Assembly (NCBI RefSeq): GCF_000014565.1
Contig: NC_008268.1
Span: 7,692,501 to 7,756,500, forward strand
DNA length: 64,000 nt
Reading direction: 5' to 3'
Origin: Rhodococcus jostii RHA1
GTDB taxonomy: Bacteria; Actinomycetota; Actinomycetes; Mycobacteriales; Mycobacteriaceae
In this document: positions 41,373 through 51,059 of the stretch, piece after piece
How positions within the stretch are numbered: the first letter of the stretch is position 1
Layout of the letters: the number at the start of each line of letters is the position of its first letter
Notes under the pieces: model-generated
What the model saw: only the letters and a program-made list of their open reading frames with translations
What the model was told of the DNA's origin: nothing
The model's database searches: none
Made by a program: the position numbers and the translations under genes

Positions 41373-43226
41373 CTACCGGGGCTGCGCCCCAGCCCGACGA
41401 GGCATGTGGGGGCGGGCTGCAGTCAGGGGCCCCGGCCAGTCGGGTGATGACCCTGGTCGACGTTGTCGATCGGGTGTATGAACCGTCGTAGCGGTTGGTT
41501 GGCCTACCGGCCGCCCGATCGTCCGGAGCTCATCATGACCATACCGCGCAGCGTCGCCGATGTGCTGACCACGCACACGCTCTTCGAGGTCGAATGCATC
41601 GACCGGATGTACCTCAACGTCTACGTTCCCGGGCTGCAATACGCCCCGGGTCTCGTCGCCTACGTGCACCGACAACTCGGGTTGCCGGTCGCCTCGACCG
41701 CCCCGTTGGCGAGGATCACCGACCGCTTCTCGGCGGCGGTGCACCGTTTCGCCGACACCCGACACATCCCGTGGGTCGACTTCGTCAAGGGTCAGCGCAA
41801 GGACGACGTCATGCACGAGCACCTGCAGCACTTCACCGCGGCCGAGGGAGTGGTGTTCATCGGACGGGCGCAGGAGAAGACCCCGTTGTTCCGCACCGAG
41901 AAACGCCGCGACGCGGACGGCAACAGCTACCCGTGGATCGTCAAAACCACCGGCATGGTCAACCATTACTACTTCTACTGCGTCGACGCGGACTTCGGAC
42001 CTTTCTTCCTCAAGTTCTGCTCGTACTTCCCCTACAACGCCAAACTCTGTATCAACGGCCACCATTGGGCCCAACGTCAGGCGGCGAGGGCCGGGCTCGG
42101 GTTCACCGCGCTCGACAACGCCTTCGCCGCCGTCGACGACCCCGACGCGCTGCAGGCGATCTGCGATCGGCTGACCGGTCCCCGGATCGATGCCCTGCTC
42201 CGCAAGTGGCTGGCGATTCTGCCGGATCCGTTCACCGACGCCGATCGGGACGTCGGCTACCGCTACGACCTGTCGATCCTCCAGGCCGAGTTCTCCCTGA
42301 CCCAGATGCTCGACGCCCCGGTCTCGGGGCGGGTGTTCTTCGAGCAGGTCATCCGCGACAACCTCGATCTCGGTCGCCCCGATCAGGTCACGCTGGTGTT
42401 CGACCGGCGGTTGATGCGCCGGGGGCCGCGTGCCACCCCGGGACGATTCCGCACCCGGGTGATCACCGAAGGCGTCATCCCCAGCCTGCACGTCGACTAC
42501 AAGCACACCACCATCAAGCAGTACCACAAACAGGGACGCGCCCTGCGTACCGAGACCACCATCAACGACACCCGCGATTTCCACCTCGGGAAACGACTGA
42601 CACATCTGCCCGCCCTGCGGGAGATCGGCTTTCACGCCAACCGACGCCTGCTGCGCGCCGGGCGACTCAGCCACGACCCGATCACCGGCGCCGACGCCCT
42701 CGCCGCCATCACCGGCCCCCTCACCACCGCCACCGGCACCCGCGTCCCGGGCTTGCGGTTCGCCGACCAGCGCAGCCACGCCCTGCTCTCCGCGCTGCTG
42801 GTCTTCCGGCTGCACCCGAACGGCTTCACCAACAAGGACTTGCGCACCCTCACCGGCGAGCTGCGCGGACTCGACCCGGACACGGTGTCTACTGGGCAGA
42901 TGACCTACGACCTGCGCCGGCTGAAAACCCGCAACCTCATCGTCCGGATCGAGGGCACCCACCGGTATCAGGTCACCAACCACGGACTCGACACCGCGAA
43001 GTTCCTCACCTGTGTCCACGATCGGGTCCTGCGCACCGGCCTGGCCGAACTCGCCACGCCGACAACCACTCCCGGTCGCCTGCGATCGGCTGCTACCACG
43101 TATCGCAACGCTGTCGATACCCTCACCGGCACAGCGCAACTCGCAGCCTGAAACACCAAGCCGTCGAACGTGACCCGAACACCACAAACTTGACCCCAAA
43201 ATCCGGCTACGCCATCTTTAGCTACC
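41373..43226 (+). mobile_element. new single-gene insertion element, about 1854 bp
   Basis: The AONS gene reads VVNFSS up to 43227 and resumes with NYLG at 41372; only the Tyr codon is affected. Everything between is inserted, which fixes the element to within a base or two. It holds one gene (41535-43151) with about 160 bases of 5' and 75 bases of 3' flank. The left flank has GGGGCtgcGCCCC and GGCCtaccGGCC hairpins. I see no terminal inverted repeats and no clear target-site duplication; one base of the target seems lost or altered. Confidence 0.7.
41535..43151 (+). CDS. uncharacterised 538-residue protein of the insertion element
   Basis: I recognise this as one of a family of multi-copy actinobacterial proteins without assigned function. 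The ATG at 41535 has GGAG seven bases upstream. Conserved-looking blocks: PWVDFVKGQRKDDVMHEHL near residue 80, VVFIGRAQEKTPLFRTEKRR near 105, VNHYYFYCVDADFGPFFLKF near 140, FPYNAKLCINGHHWAQRQAA near 170, and VDYKHTTIKQYHKQGRALRT near 320. A C-terminal winged helix (TNKDLRTLTGELRGL ... MTYDLRRLKTRNLIVRIEG ... YQVTNHGL) fits DNA binding. Since it is the only gene in the insert, I infer it is the transposase or recombinase. No DDE, HUH or RuvC motif is evident. Confidence 0.6.
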   Translation: MTIPRSVADVLTTHTLFEVECIDRMYLNVYVPGLQYAPGLVAYVHRQLGLPVASTAPLARITDRFSAAVHRFADTRHIPWVDFVKGQRKDDVMHEHLQHFTAAEGVVFIGRAQEKTPLFRTEKRRDADGNSYPWIVKTTGMVNHYYFYCVDADFGPFFLKFCSYFPYNAKLCINGHHWAQRQAARAGLGFTALDNAFAAVDDPDALQAICDRLTGPRIDALLRKWLAILPDPFTDADRDVGYRYDLSILQAEFSLTQMLDAPVSGRVFFEQVIRDNLDLGRPDQVTLVFDRRLMRRGPRATPGRFRTRVITEGVIPSLHVDYKHTTIKQYHKQGRALRTETTINDTRDFHLGKRLTHLPALREIGFHANRRLLRAGRLSHDPITGADALAAITGPLTTATGTRVPGLRFADQRSHALLSALLVFRLHPNGFTNKDLRTLTGELRGLDPDTVSTGQMTYDLRRLKTRNLIVRIEGTHRYQVTNHGLDTAKFLTCVHDRVLRTGLAELATPTTTPGRLRSAATTYRNAVDTLTGTAQLAA

Positions 43227-43986
43227 TAGCTGGAGAAGTTGACGACCTCCGCGCCCCAGATCATCGACGTGTCTCGCGTGGCGCCGTCGTTGACGAGGAA
43301 GTACGGGTTGCTGACCCGAGCCCCTCGGCCGTGTTCAGCCGTGCGGCGAGCGCCTGAACCTCCGGGAACCCCGCGATGCGGAACTCGGGTGCGACCGCGG
43401 TGCGTAGGGCCTCCGGTTCCTACGAAACCGACGGTTCCGGCCGTGGGGACACGGGTGCGTGGTGCGAGGTCACGTGCGCGATGACATCGCCGAGGGTGCG
43501 GCTAGGGGAGAACCACTGCGGTTCGACGACGAGACCGGGGAATGCGCGGCTCACCCCGCCGAACAGGTCGGTGATCATGATCGAGTTGAATCCGAGGTCG
43601 CCGACGAGCGTATGTATCGCCTTCAGCGCCGCTGCCGGGAATCCGCTGACCCGGGCGACTTCCGCGCGCACCCTCGTCGCGACGTCGCCGACCGGTGTAG
43701 CGGGGACCCGGCCCGGCGTCCGGCGTCGCCGCCGGCACGGGGAGGGCTACTCCGGGAACGCCGTTGGCGGCAGCAGCGAGGACGGCGGCCTGTTCCCGGA
43801 AGAGCGCGATCGGTTGTTCCCTGGTGGTGTCTCCGGGTCGGGCGTCGGGCGTCGCGTGGGCGGGTGCGGGGTCGGCGCGGCCGCGGGTGCCTCGTCGGGT
43901 GTCCAGAAGCGAGCGGTGGTCGCGAACTCGTATCCGCTGAGCCGTCGGCGGACTCGGGCACCCGGCTCGTGGATGTCGCCCGGGGG
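43227..43986 (-). pseudogene. PKS remnant: AT linker, ACP and start of AONS (segment 1)
   Basis: From high to low coordinate: GARVRRRLSGYEFATTARFW, the linker after a PKS acyltransferase domain; a frame change; then REQPIALFREQAAVLAAAAN; another change; then an acyl carrier protein (VRAEVARVSGFPAAALKAIH ... VGDLGFNSIMITDL, with the phosphopantetheine Ser in LGFNS); after a stop, EFRIAGFPEVQALAARLNTA; and NPYFLVNDGATRDTSMIWGA ... VVNFSS, the start of an AONS domain, cut at 43227. At least three frameshifts or stops. Its upstream end abuts the stop of the membrane-protein gene, so the KS-AT part has been deleted. Confidence 0.82.
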
Positions 43987-43989
43987 CGA

Positions 43990-44517
43990 CTACGTGATGA
44001 GGGCGCGTCCCGTTCCGCACACCGCGATCGCCCAGAGCACGCTGGTGAACGTGCCGATGATGAACTGTTCCGACGCGTGCGGTTCGCGCAGTTCTGGGTA
44101 GCGGGCCAGTCCCTTGACCGCCAGGACGACGGCGATGCCCTCCGGCCAGGCCGCGAGGATCGCCACCGCGACGGCGGCACGCTCGAGGAGTCCGATGATC
44201 CGTCCGCCGCGCAGCGGCCCGGCGTCCGGCCGCGGGTCGGAACCGGCGTCGGGCTGGCGGCGCGCGATCCGGAACGCGGCCAGCACGAGGGGCGCCCCGC
44301 CGGTGGCGGCGGCCGCGACACACAGGACGAGGGTCGCGGCGAGCGCGAAGCCCGTGACCGGGGTGGTGGCGGACGCGGCGAGCGCGGCGACGGCCAGGGC
44401 GAGCGCGACCACGATCGGCGCCGCCCACTGCGACATCCAGCGGGGGCTGCGCGGCGCCGCGAGCACCAGCGGGGCGACGGCGGCGACGCCGAGGGCGATG
44501 AGTGCGAGGGTCGTCAC
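43990..44517 (-). CDS. membrane protein paired with SatD-like regulator
   Basis: A 175-residue protein with about four membrane helices (VTTLALIALGVAAVAPLVLA, WAAPIVVALALAVAALAAS, FALAATLVLCVAAAATGG, AAVAVAILAAWPEGIAVVLAV) and a final one near SEQFIIGTFTSVLWAIAVCG. The GTG at 44517 overlaps the stop of the SatD-like gene (GTGA), so the two are coupled. Function unknown; a toxin/regulator or envelope role cannot be chosen from sequence. The PKS remnant starts on its stop codon. Confidence 0.8.
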   Translation of the reverse strand: MTTLALIALGVAAVAPLVLAAPRSPRWMSQWAAPIVVALALAVAALAASATTPVTGFALAATLVLCVAAAATGGAPLVLAAFRIARRQPDAGSDPRPDAGPLRGGRIIGLLERAAVAVAILAAWPEGIAVVLAVKGLARYPELREPHASEQFIIGTFTSVLWAIAVCGTGRALIT

Positions 44518-45095
44518 GTGTCCGCCTTGCGTAGGAGTCGTTCGGCCAGTCGTCGTCCGGCGCTCTCGACGTGCCAGCCGGCGGTGGAGAGTCGTTGGGA
44601 GACCGCCTGCTTGCTGATGCCCAGCGCGCGGGCCGCCTCGGTCTGGGTGGAGCCGTGCCGCATTTGTTCGACGGCCTCGCGGCCCTCCTCGGTGCGGCGC
44701 GCGACGAGGATCGCGACGAGGGTGAGGGCGGTGTCGGCGTCGGCGGCGCCGTCGGGGTCGGAGCCTTCGACGGCCACCCGGCCGGGGGCGTTCTTGGCGC
44801 GGTCGACGGCGACCCGTGCGGACTCGAACGCGGGGCCGCGCCCGGCCCGGGTCTCGGCGGGGAGGGGTTCCTCGACGGGGCCGGCGCCGATGCCGATGCT
44901 CCAGTGTTCGCGTCCGACGAGGTCGAGGGCGAGGTCGACGACGGTGGCCGGGTCCGCGACCACGGCCTGGACCTCGTCGCCGGCGGTCCGCTGGAACGGG
45001 CGGACGAGGTCGCGGTGCGCGAATTCGGTGAGGAGTTGGGCGACGCGGTCGACGTCGCGGCGGCTTCCGCGCTGGTCGACCGTCAACACGAACAT
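44514..45095 (-). CDS. SatD-like protein with C-terminal helix-turn-helix
   Basis: A 193-residue protein. The N-terminal 110 residues match SatD-type proteins (MFVLTVDQRGSRRDVDRVAQL ... FQRTAGDEVQAVVADPATVVD ... HWSIGIGAG), and the C-terminus has a helix-turn-helix (STQTEAARALGISKQAVSQRL). It may therefore sense a ligand and regulate its own operon. Start ATG 45095 lies six bases after TAACCT, with TTGACA 17 bases before that, an excellent leaderless promoter. Direct and inverted TTGA/TCAA repeats lie just upstream. Confidence 0.8.
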   Translation of the reverse strand: MFVLTVDQRGSRRDVDRVAQLLTEFAHRDLVRPFQRTAGDEVQAVVADPATVVDLALDLVGREHWSIGIGAGPVEEPLPAETRAGRGPAFESARVAVDRAKNAPGRVAVEGSDPDGAADADTALTLVAILVARRTEEGREAVEQMRHGSTQTEAARALGISKQAVSQRLSTAGWHVESAGRRLAERLLRKADT

Positions 45096-45159
45096 GGGTC
45101 AAGGTTAGAAACTGGATACCACGATGTCAAGACTCAAAGCTTGACTTACTTGGTTCAAG
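45096..45159 (-). promoter_or_regulatory. satD promoter with repeated TTGA/TCAA operators
   Basis: On the minus strand TTGACA (45130-45125) and TAACCT (45107-45102) are 17 bases apart, and the ATG is six bases after the -10. Upstream, TCAAAGCTTGA at 45134-45144 and CTTGGTTCAAG at 45149-45159 are two 11-base dyads 15 bases apart, with another TCAAG at 45127. They are probable binding sites for the SatD-like protein. They overlap the last codons of the TVP38 gene. Confidence 0.65.
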
Positions 45160-45865
45160 GCTGCGCTATTGACTCGTCCTCGGCGGGGCGGTCCACGGCC
45201 ACGTCCGGCATCGCGTCGCCGGAACCGTCCAGCGGCCGCCGGGAGTCCACCACCAGCCCGGCGATTCCGGCGACGATGCACACCGCGGACAGCACGAGAA
45301 GTCCCGGCTTCGTCTCCCCGGTGAGGGCGTCGCCGAGAACGACGATGCCGACGGTTCCCGGCAGCACACCGACCACCGTGGCCAGCACGTACGGGACCAA
45401 CCGGATCGAGGACACCCCGGCGCAGTAGTTCACCACGGAGAACGGGACGAACGCGATCAGGCGCAGCGAACCGACGGCGAGCCAGCCGCGCCGGGCGATC
45501 CGCTCGTCCACCCGGCGGATCGTCGGGTTGGAGATGCGCTGCCACACCACGTCCCGGCCGACGGCGCGCACCAGGTAGAGGGCGAGTACGGCACTGACCG
45601 TCGACGCCAGCACCGCGATCGCGATGCCCAGCCACGCACCGAACAGCAGACCGGCACTCAGCGTGAACACCGTGCGGGGGAACGGGAACACCGTCATCAC
45701 CGCGTGCACGGCGACGAAGACGAGCGGAAAGGCCGGCCCGACGGATCGCGCCCATTCCCGCACCTGCAGCACGGACGGGTGCGGGGCCAGCAGCGCCACG
45801 ACGACCAGCGCGACTGCCAGTACTGCGACGCCGATCACCCTGCGGTCCCCGAGGCGTCTCTTCAC
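45155..45865 (-). CDS. TVP38/TMEM64 (VTT/DedA-like) membrane protein
   Basis: A 236-residue membrane protein, Rv1491c homologue. About five helices; the VTT core includes VFPFPRTVFTLSAGLLFGAWLG and the motif RLIAFVPFSVVNYCAGVSSIRLVPYVLATVVGVLPGT. Related proteins scramble or transport lipids. GTG 45865 starts VKRRLGDRRVIG. The tail (DSRRPLDGSGDAMPDVAVDRP) is acidic and cytosolic. Confidence 0.88.
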   Translation of the reverse strand: MKRRLGDRRVIGVAVLAVALVVVALLAPHPSVLQVREWARSVGPAFPLVFVAVHAVMTVFPFPRTVFTLSAGLLFGAWLGIAIAVLASTVSAVLALYLVRAVGRDVVWQRISNPTIRRVDERIARRGWLAVGSLRLIAFVPFSVVNYCAGVSSIRLVPYVLATVVGVLPGTVGIVVLGDALTGETKPGLLVLSAVCIVAGIAGLVVDSRRPLDGSGDAMPDVAVDRPAEDESIAQP

Positions 45866-45914
45866 AGGGCACCAGGCTACCCGGGTGACCGGTGCGGGGC
45901 GCCGCGAGCGGCGG

Positions 45915-46736
45915 TCAGGACGGGCGGCGGCGCCCCGTCACGGTCGCCTCGACGCAGACCTGCCCGCCGGACGTCCCGGCCACCCGGGCCACCGCCACCG
46001 AGCGGCCCGCCCTGACCACGTCCGCGGTGAACGTCGTGTCGCGGTCGAGGGGAACCGGGCGGAAGTAGTTGATCCGCGCGGAGGCCGTGTCCATGTCCGC
46101 GCCGCCCCGGCTCAGGGCCGCGCGCGCCGCGAGGTCCACCGCGCATGCCTGGACGCCGCCGTGCATGAACCCGAGCTTGTTCGCGACCAGCGGGTTGGCC
46201 GGCACCACGACCCGGGTGCCGGGTCCGTCCTCGATCCGCCCGCCGATCCAGTCGAGCGGCGCGGCCCCCGGTTCCGGGAAGTCGGGCAGGGCCGACCCGG
46301 CCGCCGCCGGCGCCGGCAGGTCCACGAAGTTGCCCCACAGGGTGCCGGTGGCGATGAGGGTGCCCGCCGAGTCGTGGACGCGGGCGGTCGACGTGCCGCC
46401 GTCGGCGGTGAGTGCGAGGAGCCGGCTCTCCGCCCGCAGCGTCGGGCCCTGCCACCGCCGGGGTGTGAGGACGTCCACCGACAATTCGGCCGTGACCAGG
46501 CCGTCGCGTGCTCCGCGCCGGTCCCACACGGTGAATCCGAGGAGATCGTCGAGCAGCACGGCGAGGACGCCGCCGTAGGGGGTGCGGGCGGTATTCGAGG
46601 CGAGCGCACCGATGTCCATGCTCATACGATTGAGTGGTTCGCCGCGGTCGTCGACGTCCCGGGTCGGCGCGCCGAGGCCGAACAACCGCTGCGTGGCGGT
46701 GCGATCGGTGACCACCGGTTCGTGCGCAATGCGCAT
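45915..46736 (-). CDS. acyl-CoA thioesterase, double hotdog (PaaI-like)
   Basis: A 273-residue protein made of two hotdog folds. The first includes YGGVLAVLLDDLLGFTVW, the second NKLGFMHGGVQACAVDLAARAAL, where the HGG of PaaI-type thioesterases is intact; both are followed by beta segments such as SARINYFRPVPLDRDTTFTADVVRAGRSVAVARV. It should hydrolyse acyl-CoA. It is divergent from mutA, but the substrate is not evident. Confidence 0.85.
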   Translation of the reverse strand: MRIAHEPVVTDRTATQRLFGLGAPTRDVDDRGEPLNRMSMDIGALASNTARTPYGGVLAVLLDDLLGFTVWDRRGARDGLVTAELSVDVLTPRRWQGPTLRAESRLLALTADGGTSTARVHDSAGTLIATGTLWGNFVDLPAPAAAGSALPDFPEPGAAPLDWIGGRIEDGPGTRVVVPANPLVANKLGFMHGGVQACAVDLAARAALSRGGADMDTASARINYFRPVPLDRDTTFTADVVRAGRSVAVARVAGTSGGQVCVEATVTGRRRPS

Positions 46737-46853
46737 GACCTGAGGTTATTCATCGTGTGGTGATCCTCACGATAGGGGGCGCCGAACTGCGGCTAGCATC
46801 ACAGTCACACAATGTATTGATCGATCGCTCATCAGGGAGAGGAAGCCGACACC

Positions 46854-48770
46854 GTGTCATTAGCTTCAGAAGCCGAGGAAGCTGCGCGGGCGTACGCCGA
46901 CTGGCAGCACTCCGTGGCCGGAGTCCTCGCGAAGTCGCGTCGGATCGACGCCGCGGAACTCGGTCCGGAACCCCAGAAGCTCCTCGAGACCGTCACCTAC
47001 GACGGTGTCACCGTCGCGCCGCTGTACAGCCCGCGCGACGAGCGTCCGGAGCAGCCCCTGCCCGGCACCTTCCCCTACGTGCGCGGCGCGGACGCCACCC
47101 GGGACGTGAACGCGGGCTGGCTGGTCAGCGCCCGCTTCGGCGAGGGCGCGGAGGCGGCGGACGTCAACCGCGCCGTCCTCGACTCCCTGGAGAACGGTGT
47201 CAGCGCGCTGTGGCTCGCCGTCGGCGGCGCCGACCTTCCGGTCCGGTCGCTGGAGACGGCGCTCGACGGGGTCCTCCTCGACCTGGCACCGCTCACCCTC
47301 GACGCCGGAACGGACGCACCGCTCGCGGCGCGGGCACTGTTCGCGCTGCTCGACGCGCGTGCCGCCGCGGGTGACGGGGTCACCGACCGCACCGCGGTCC
47401 GCGTCGGCCTCGGGACCGCCCCGCTCACGAGCGCGTTCTCCGGTACCGCCGACGTGGCACTCGGCGACGCGGTGGCCCTCGCGGCCGAGGCCGCGTCGCG
47501 CGCGGAGAGTGTGCGGGCAATCACCGTGGACGGCACCGCATTTCACAACGCCGGCGCGTCCGACGCCGAGGAACTCGGCGCGGCGATCGCGGCGGGCCTC
47601 GAATACCTGCGGGCGCTCACCGAGAGCGGCCTGACCATCGGGCAGGCGCTCGGGCAGCTCGGCTTCCGGTTCTCGGCCACCGACGACCAGTTCCAGACCA
47701 TCGCCAAGTTCCGGGCGGCGCGGCTGGTGTGGGCGCGGATCGCCCAGGTGTGCGGCGCGTCCGACTTCGGCGGCGCCCCCCAGCACGCGGTCACCTCGGC
47801 CGCGATGATGGCGCAACGCGATCCGTGGGTGAACATGCTCCGCACGACGCTCGCCGCGTTCGGAGCCGGTGTCGGCGGCGCGGACGCCGTCACGGTGCTG
47901 CCGTTCGACGCCGCACTGCCCGCCGGGGCGCTGGGAGTGTCGAAGACCTTCGCCGCCCGCATCGCCCGCAACACCCAGCTGCTGCTGCTCGAGGAGTCGC
48001 ATCTCGGCCGGGTGCTCGATCCGGCCTCCGGATCGTGGTACGTCGAGGACCTCACCCAGCAGGTGGCGGCCAAGGCGTGGGAGTTCTTCCAGCAGATCGA
48101 GGCGGCCGGCGGCTACCTCGCCGCGCTCGACGCCGGCCTGATCTCCGAACGCATCGCCGCTACCCGCGCCCAACGTGATTCGGACATCGCGCACCGCAAG
48201 ACCACCGTCACCGGCGTCAACGAGTTCCCGAACCTCGCGGAGGCACCGCTGCCCGCGGGCGCCGCCGAGACCGGCAGCGTCGCCCGGTACGCCGCCGCGT
48301 TCGAGGCGCTGCGGGACCGCTCCGACGCCTACCTGGCGGCGCACGGTGCGCGACCCGCCGTGTTCCTGGCCCCGCTCGGCCCCGTCGCCGAGCACAACGT
48401 GCGGACCACGTTCGCCGCGAACCTGCTGGCGTCGGGCGGCATCGAGGCCCGCAACCCCGGCCCGCTCGCAGTCGGAGACGGCAGCATCGCCGCCGCCGCG
48501 AAGGACTCCGGCGCCGGTATCGCGGTGATCTGCGGTACCGACAAGCGGTACGCCGCCGAGGCCACCGCCGCGGTGGAGGAACTGCGCGCGGCCGGTGTCG
48601 GCACCGTGCTGCTCGCCGGCCCGGAGAAGGTCGTCGCCGACGCCGACGGCTCCGCCCGGCCCGACGGATTCGTCACCGCCCGTATCGACGCAGTCTCGGT
48701 CCTGTCCGGCCTGCTCGACACCATCGAGAGCTCGAGCGACTCCTCGGGCGACACAGGGAGCAAGAAGTGA
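46854..48770 (+). CDS. mutA: methylmalonyl-CoA mutase, small subunit
   Basis: A 638-residue non-catalytic subunit of the adenosylcobalamin-dependent mutase that interconverts methylmalonyl- and succinyl-CoA, linking propionate, odd-chain and cholesterol breakdown to the citric acid cycle. It has the TIM-barrel mutase fold ([79 protein letters not shown]). The C-terminal cobalamin-binding-like domain lacks the DxHxxG motif, as expected for this subunit. GTG start with GGGAGAGGAAG upstream; coupled to mutB by GTGA. Confidence 0.96.
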   Translation: MSLASEAEEAARAYADWQHSVAGVLAKSRRIDAAELGPEPQKLLETVTYDGVTVAPLYSPRDERPEQPLPGTFPYVRGADATRDVNAGWLVSARFGEGAEAADVNRAVLDSLENGVSALWLAVGGADLPVRSLETALDGVLLDLAPLTLDAGTDAPLAARALFALLDARAAAGDGVTDRTAVRVGLGTAPLTSAFSGTADVALGDAVALAAEAASRAESVRAITVDGTAFHNAGASDAEELGAAIAAGLEYLRALTESGLTIGQALGQLGFRFSATDDQFQTIAKFRAARLVWARIAQVCGASDFGGAPQHAVTSAAMMAQRDPWVNMLRTTLAAFGAGVGGADAVTVLPFDAALPAGALGVSKTFAARIARNTQLLLLEESHLGRVLDPASGSWYVEDLTQQVAAKAWEFFQQIEAAGGYLAALDAGLISERIAATRAQRDSDIAHRKTTVTGVNEFPNLAEAPLPAGAAETGSVARYAAAFEALRDRSDAYLAAHGARPAVFLAPLGPVAEHNVRTTFAANLLASGGIEARNPGPLAVGDGSIAAAAKDSGAGIAVICGTDKRYAAEATAAVEELRAAGVGTVLLAGPEKVVADADGSARPDGFVTARIDAVSVLSGLLDTIESSSDSSGDTGSKK

Positions 48771-51058
48771 CTACTCGCGAGGTCAAGCACGCGATCGGCA
48801 GCTTCGCCGACGTGCCACTGGAGGATCCGCAGTTTCCGCAGCCGTCCGCCCCGACGCCGGAGCAGACGGAGGAGCTGATCGCGGCCGCCGCGGCCGCGAA
48901 CCACTACAGCCCGGAACAGGTGGTGTGGTCCACCCCCGAGGGCATCGACGTCAAACCGGTGTTCACCAAGGCCGACCGCGACGCCGCCGAGGCCGAGGGC
49001 TACCCGGTGGGCAGTTTCCCGGGCGCCGCACCGTTCGTGCGCGGCCCGTACCCCACCATGTACGTGAACCAGCCGTGGACGATCCGGCAGTACGCGGGCT
49101 TCTCCACCGCCGCCGAATCCAACGCCTTCTACCGCCGCAACCTCGCGGCCGGACAGAAGGGTCTGTCGGTGGCGTTCGACCTGGCGACGCACCGCGGCTA
49201 CGACTCCGACCATCCGCGGGTGCAGGGCGACGTGGGCATGGCCGGGGTGGCGATCGACTCGATCCTGGACATGCGTCAGCTGTTCGACCACATCCCGCTC
49301 GACCGCGTCAGTGTGTCGATGACCATGAACGGTGCGGTGCTGCCGATCCTCGCGCTGTACGTCGTGGCCGCCGAGGAGCAGGGTGTCGCCCCGGAGCAGC
49401 TGGCCGGAACCATTCAGAACGACATTCTGAAGGAGTTCATGGTCCGCAACACCTACATCTATCCGCCGAAGCCGTCGATGCGGATCATCTCCGACATCTT
49501 CGCGTACACCAGCGCGAAGATGCCGAAGTTCAACTCGATCTCCATCTCCGGGTACCACATCCAGGAGGCCGGGGCCACCGCCGACCTGGAGCTGGCGTAC
49601 ACCCTCGCGGACGGTGTGGAGTACATCCGCGCCGGCCTCGACGCCGGCATGGAGATCGACAAGTTCGCGCCCCGGTTGTCGTTCTTCTGGGCGATCGGCA
49701 TGAACTTTTTCATGGAGGTCGCGAAGCTGCGGGCGGGTCGCCTGCTGTGGAGTGAACTGGTCGCGAAGTTCGAGCCGAAGTCCGCGAAATCGTTGTCGCT
49801 GCGCACCCACTCGCAGACGTCGGGTTGGTCGTTGACCGCGCAGGACGTATACAACAACGTGGCCCGCACGTGCGTCGAGGCGATGGCGGCGACGCAGGGG
49901 CATACCCAGTCGCTGCATACCAACGCGCTCGACGAGGCGCTGGCCCTGCCGACGGACTTCTCCGCCCGCATCGCCCGCAACACCCAGCTGCTGCTGCAGC
50001 AGGAGTCGGGGACCGTCCGTCCCATCGACCCCTGGGGCGGATCGCATTACGTCGAGTGGCTCACCCACCAGCTGGCCAACCGGGCGCGCGCGCACATCGC
50101 CGAGGTCGAAGAGGCCGGCGGCATGGCGCAGGCGATCAGCGAGGGCATCCCGAAGCTGCGCATCGAGGAGGCCGCGGCCCGCACGCAGGCCCGCATCGAC
50201 TCCGGCAGGCAGCCGCTGGTCGGCGTCAACAAATACGTGCCGGACGAGGCCGACGAGATCGAGGTCCTCAAGGTCGAGAACTCGCGGGTCCGCAAGGAGC
50301 AGCTCGAGAAGCTGGACCGGCTGCGCGCCGACCGCGATTCGGACGCCGTCGAGGCGGCGCTCGCCGAGCTGAGCCGCGCCGCGGCCACCACCGAGGCCGG
50401 GGCGAGCGAAGCGACGGGTCATGTCTCGATGGAGAACAACCTGCTGGCCCTGGCGATCGACGCGGCCCGCGCGAAGGCCACCGTCGGGGAGATCTCCGAG
50501 GCGCTCGAGAAGGTGTACGGGCGCCACCAGGCCGAGATCCGGACCATCAGCGGGGTGTACCGGGACGAGGCCGGAAAGGTCGAGAATATCAGCAAGGCAA
50601 CGGAACTCGTCGAGAAGTTCGCGGAGGAGGAGGGCCGGCGTCCCCGTGTCCTCATCGCCAAGATGGGGCAGGACGGCCACGACCGCGGCCAGAAGGTGAT
50701 CGCCACGGCCTTCGCGGACATCGGATTCGACGTGGACGTGGGACCGCTGTTCCAGACCCCGGAAGAGGTCGCCAACCAGGCGGCCGACAACGACGTCCAC
50801 GTGGTCGGTGTGTCGTCGTTGGCCGCAGGTCACCTCACGCTGGTGCCTGCGCTCCGGGAAGCCCTCGCGGCGGTGGGACGTCCCGACATCATGATCGTCG
50901 TCGGCGGCGTCATCCCGCCCGGCGACTTCGCCGAACTGTACGAGGCGGGTGCCGCCGCGATCTTCCCGCCCGGGACGGTCATCGCGGACGCCGCCAGCGG
51001 TCTGCTCGAGAAGCTGGCCGCGCAGCTCGGCCACGACCTGACGGGCACCCCGGAATAG
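48767..51058 (+). CDS. mutB: methylmalonyl-CoA mutase, large catalytic subunit
   Basis: A 763-residue catalytic subunit. The barrel contains [22 protein letters not shown] (with the active-site Tyr) and [22 protein letters not shown]. The B12 domain has [25 protein letters not shown], the DxHxxG whose His (about residue 638) replaces the cobalamin lower ligand, then [14 protein letters not shown] and [14 protein letters not shown] 48767 overlaps the mutA stop. The meaB gene begins one base after its stop. Confidence 0.97.
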   Translation: MTTREVKHAIGSFADVPLEDPQFPQPSAPTPEQTEELIAAAAAANHYSPEQVVWSTPEGIDVKPVFTKADRDAAEAEGYPVGSFPGAAPFVRGPYPTMYVNQPWTIRQYAGFSTAAESNAFYRRNLAAGQKGLSVAFDLATHRGYDSDHPRVQGDVGMAGVAIDSILDMRQLFDHIPLDRVSVSMTMNGAVLPILALYVVAAEEQGVAPEQLAGTIQNDILKEFMVRNTYIYPPKPSMRIISDIFAYTSAKMPKFNSISISGYHIQEAGATADLELAYTLADGVEYIRAGLDAGMEIDKFAPRLSFFWAIGMNFFMEVAKLRAGRLLWSELVAKFEPKSAKSLSLRTHSQTSGWSLTAQDVYNNVARTCVEAMAATQGHTQSLHTNALDEALALPTDFSARIARNTQLLLQQESGTVRPIDPWGGSHYVEWLTHQLANRARAHIAEVEEAGGMAQAISEGIPKLRIEEAAARTQARIDSGRQPLVGVNKYVPDEADEIEVLKVENSRVRKEQLEKLDRLRADRDSDAVEAALAELSRAAATTEAGASEATGHVSMENNLLALAIDAARAKATVGEISEALEKVYGRHQAEIRTISGVYRDEAGKVENISKATELVEKFAEEEGRRPRVLIAKMGQDGHDRGQKVIATAFADIGFDVDVGPLFQTPEEVANQAADNDVHVVGVSSLAAGHLTLVPALREALAAVGRPDIMIVVGGVIPPGDFAELYEAGAAAIFPPGTVIADAASGLLEKLAAQLGHDLTGTPE

Positions 51059-51059
51059 C

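Noticed and set aside
39348..41534. CRISPR array beside the Cas12-like protein
   Set aside because: No regularly spaced direct repeats are present on either side.
43502..44428. Arg-rich minus-strand frame over the membrane protein
   Set aside because: Its first part is a shadow of the membrane-protein gene; only the last third carries real PKS linker sequence, recorded under the pseudogene.
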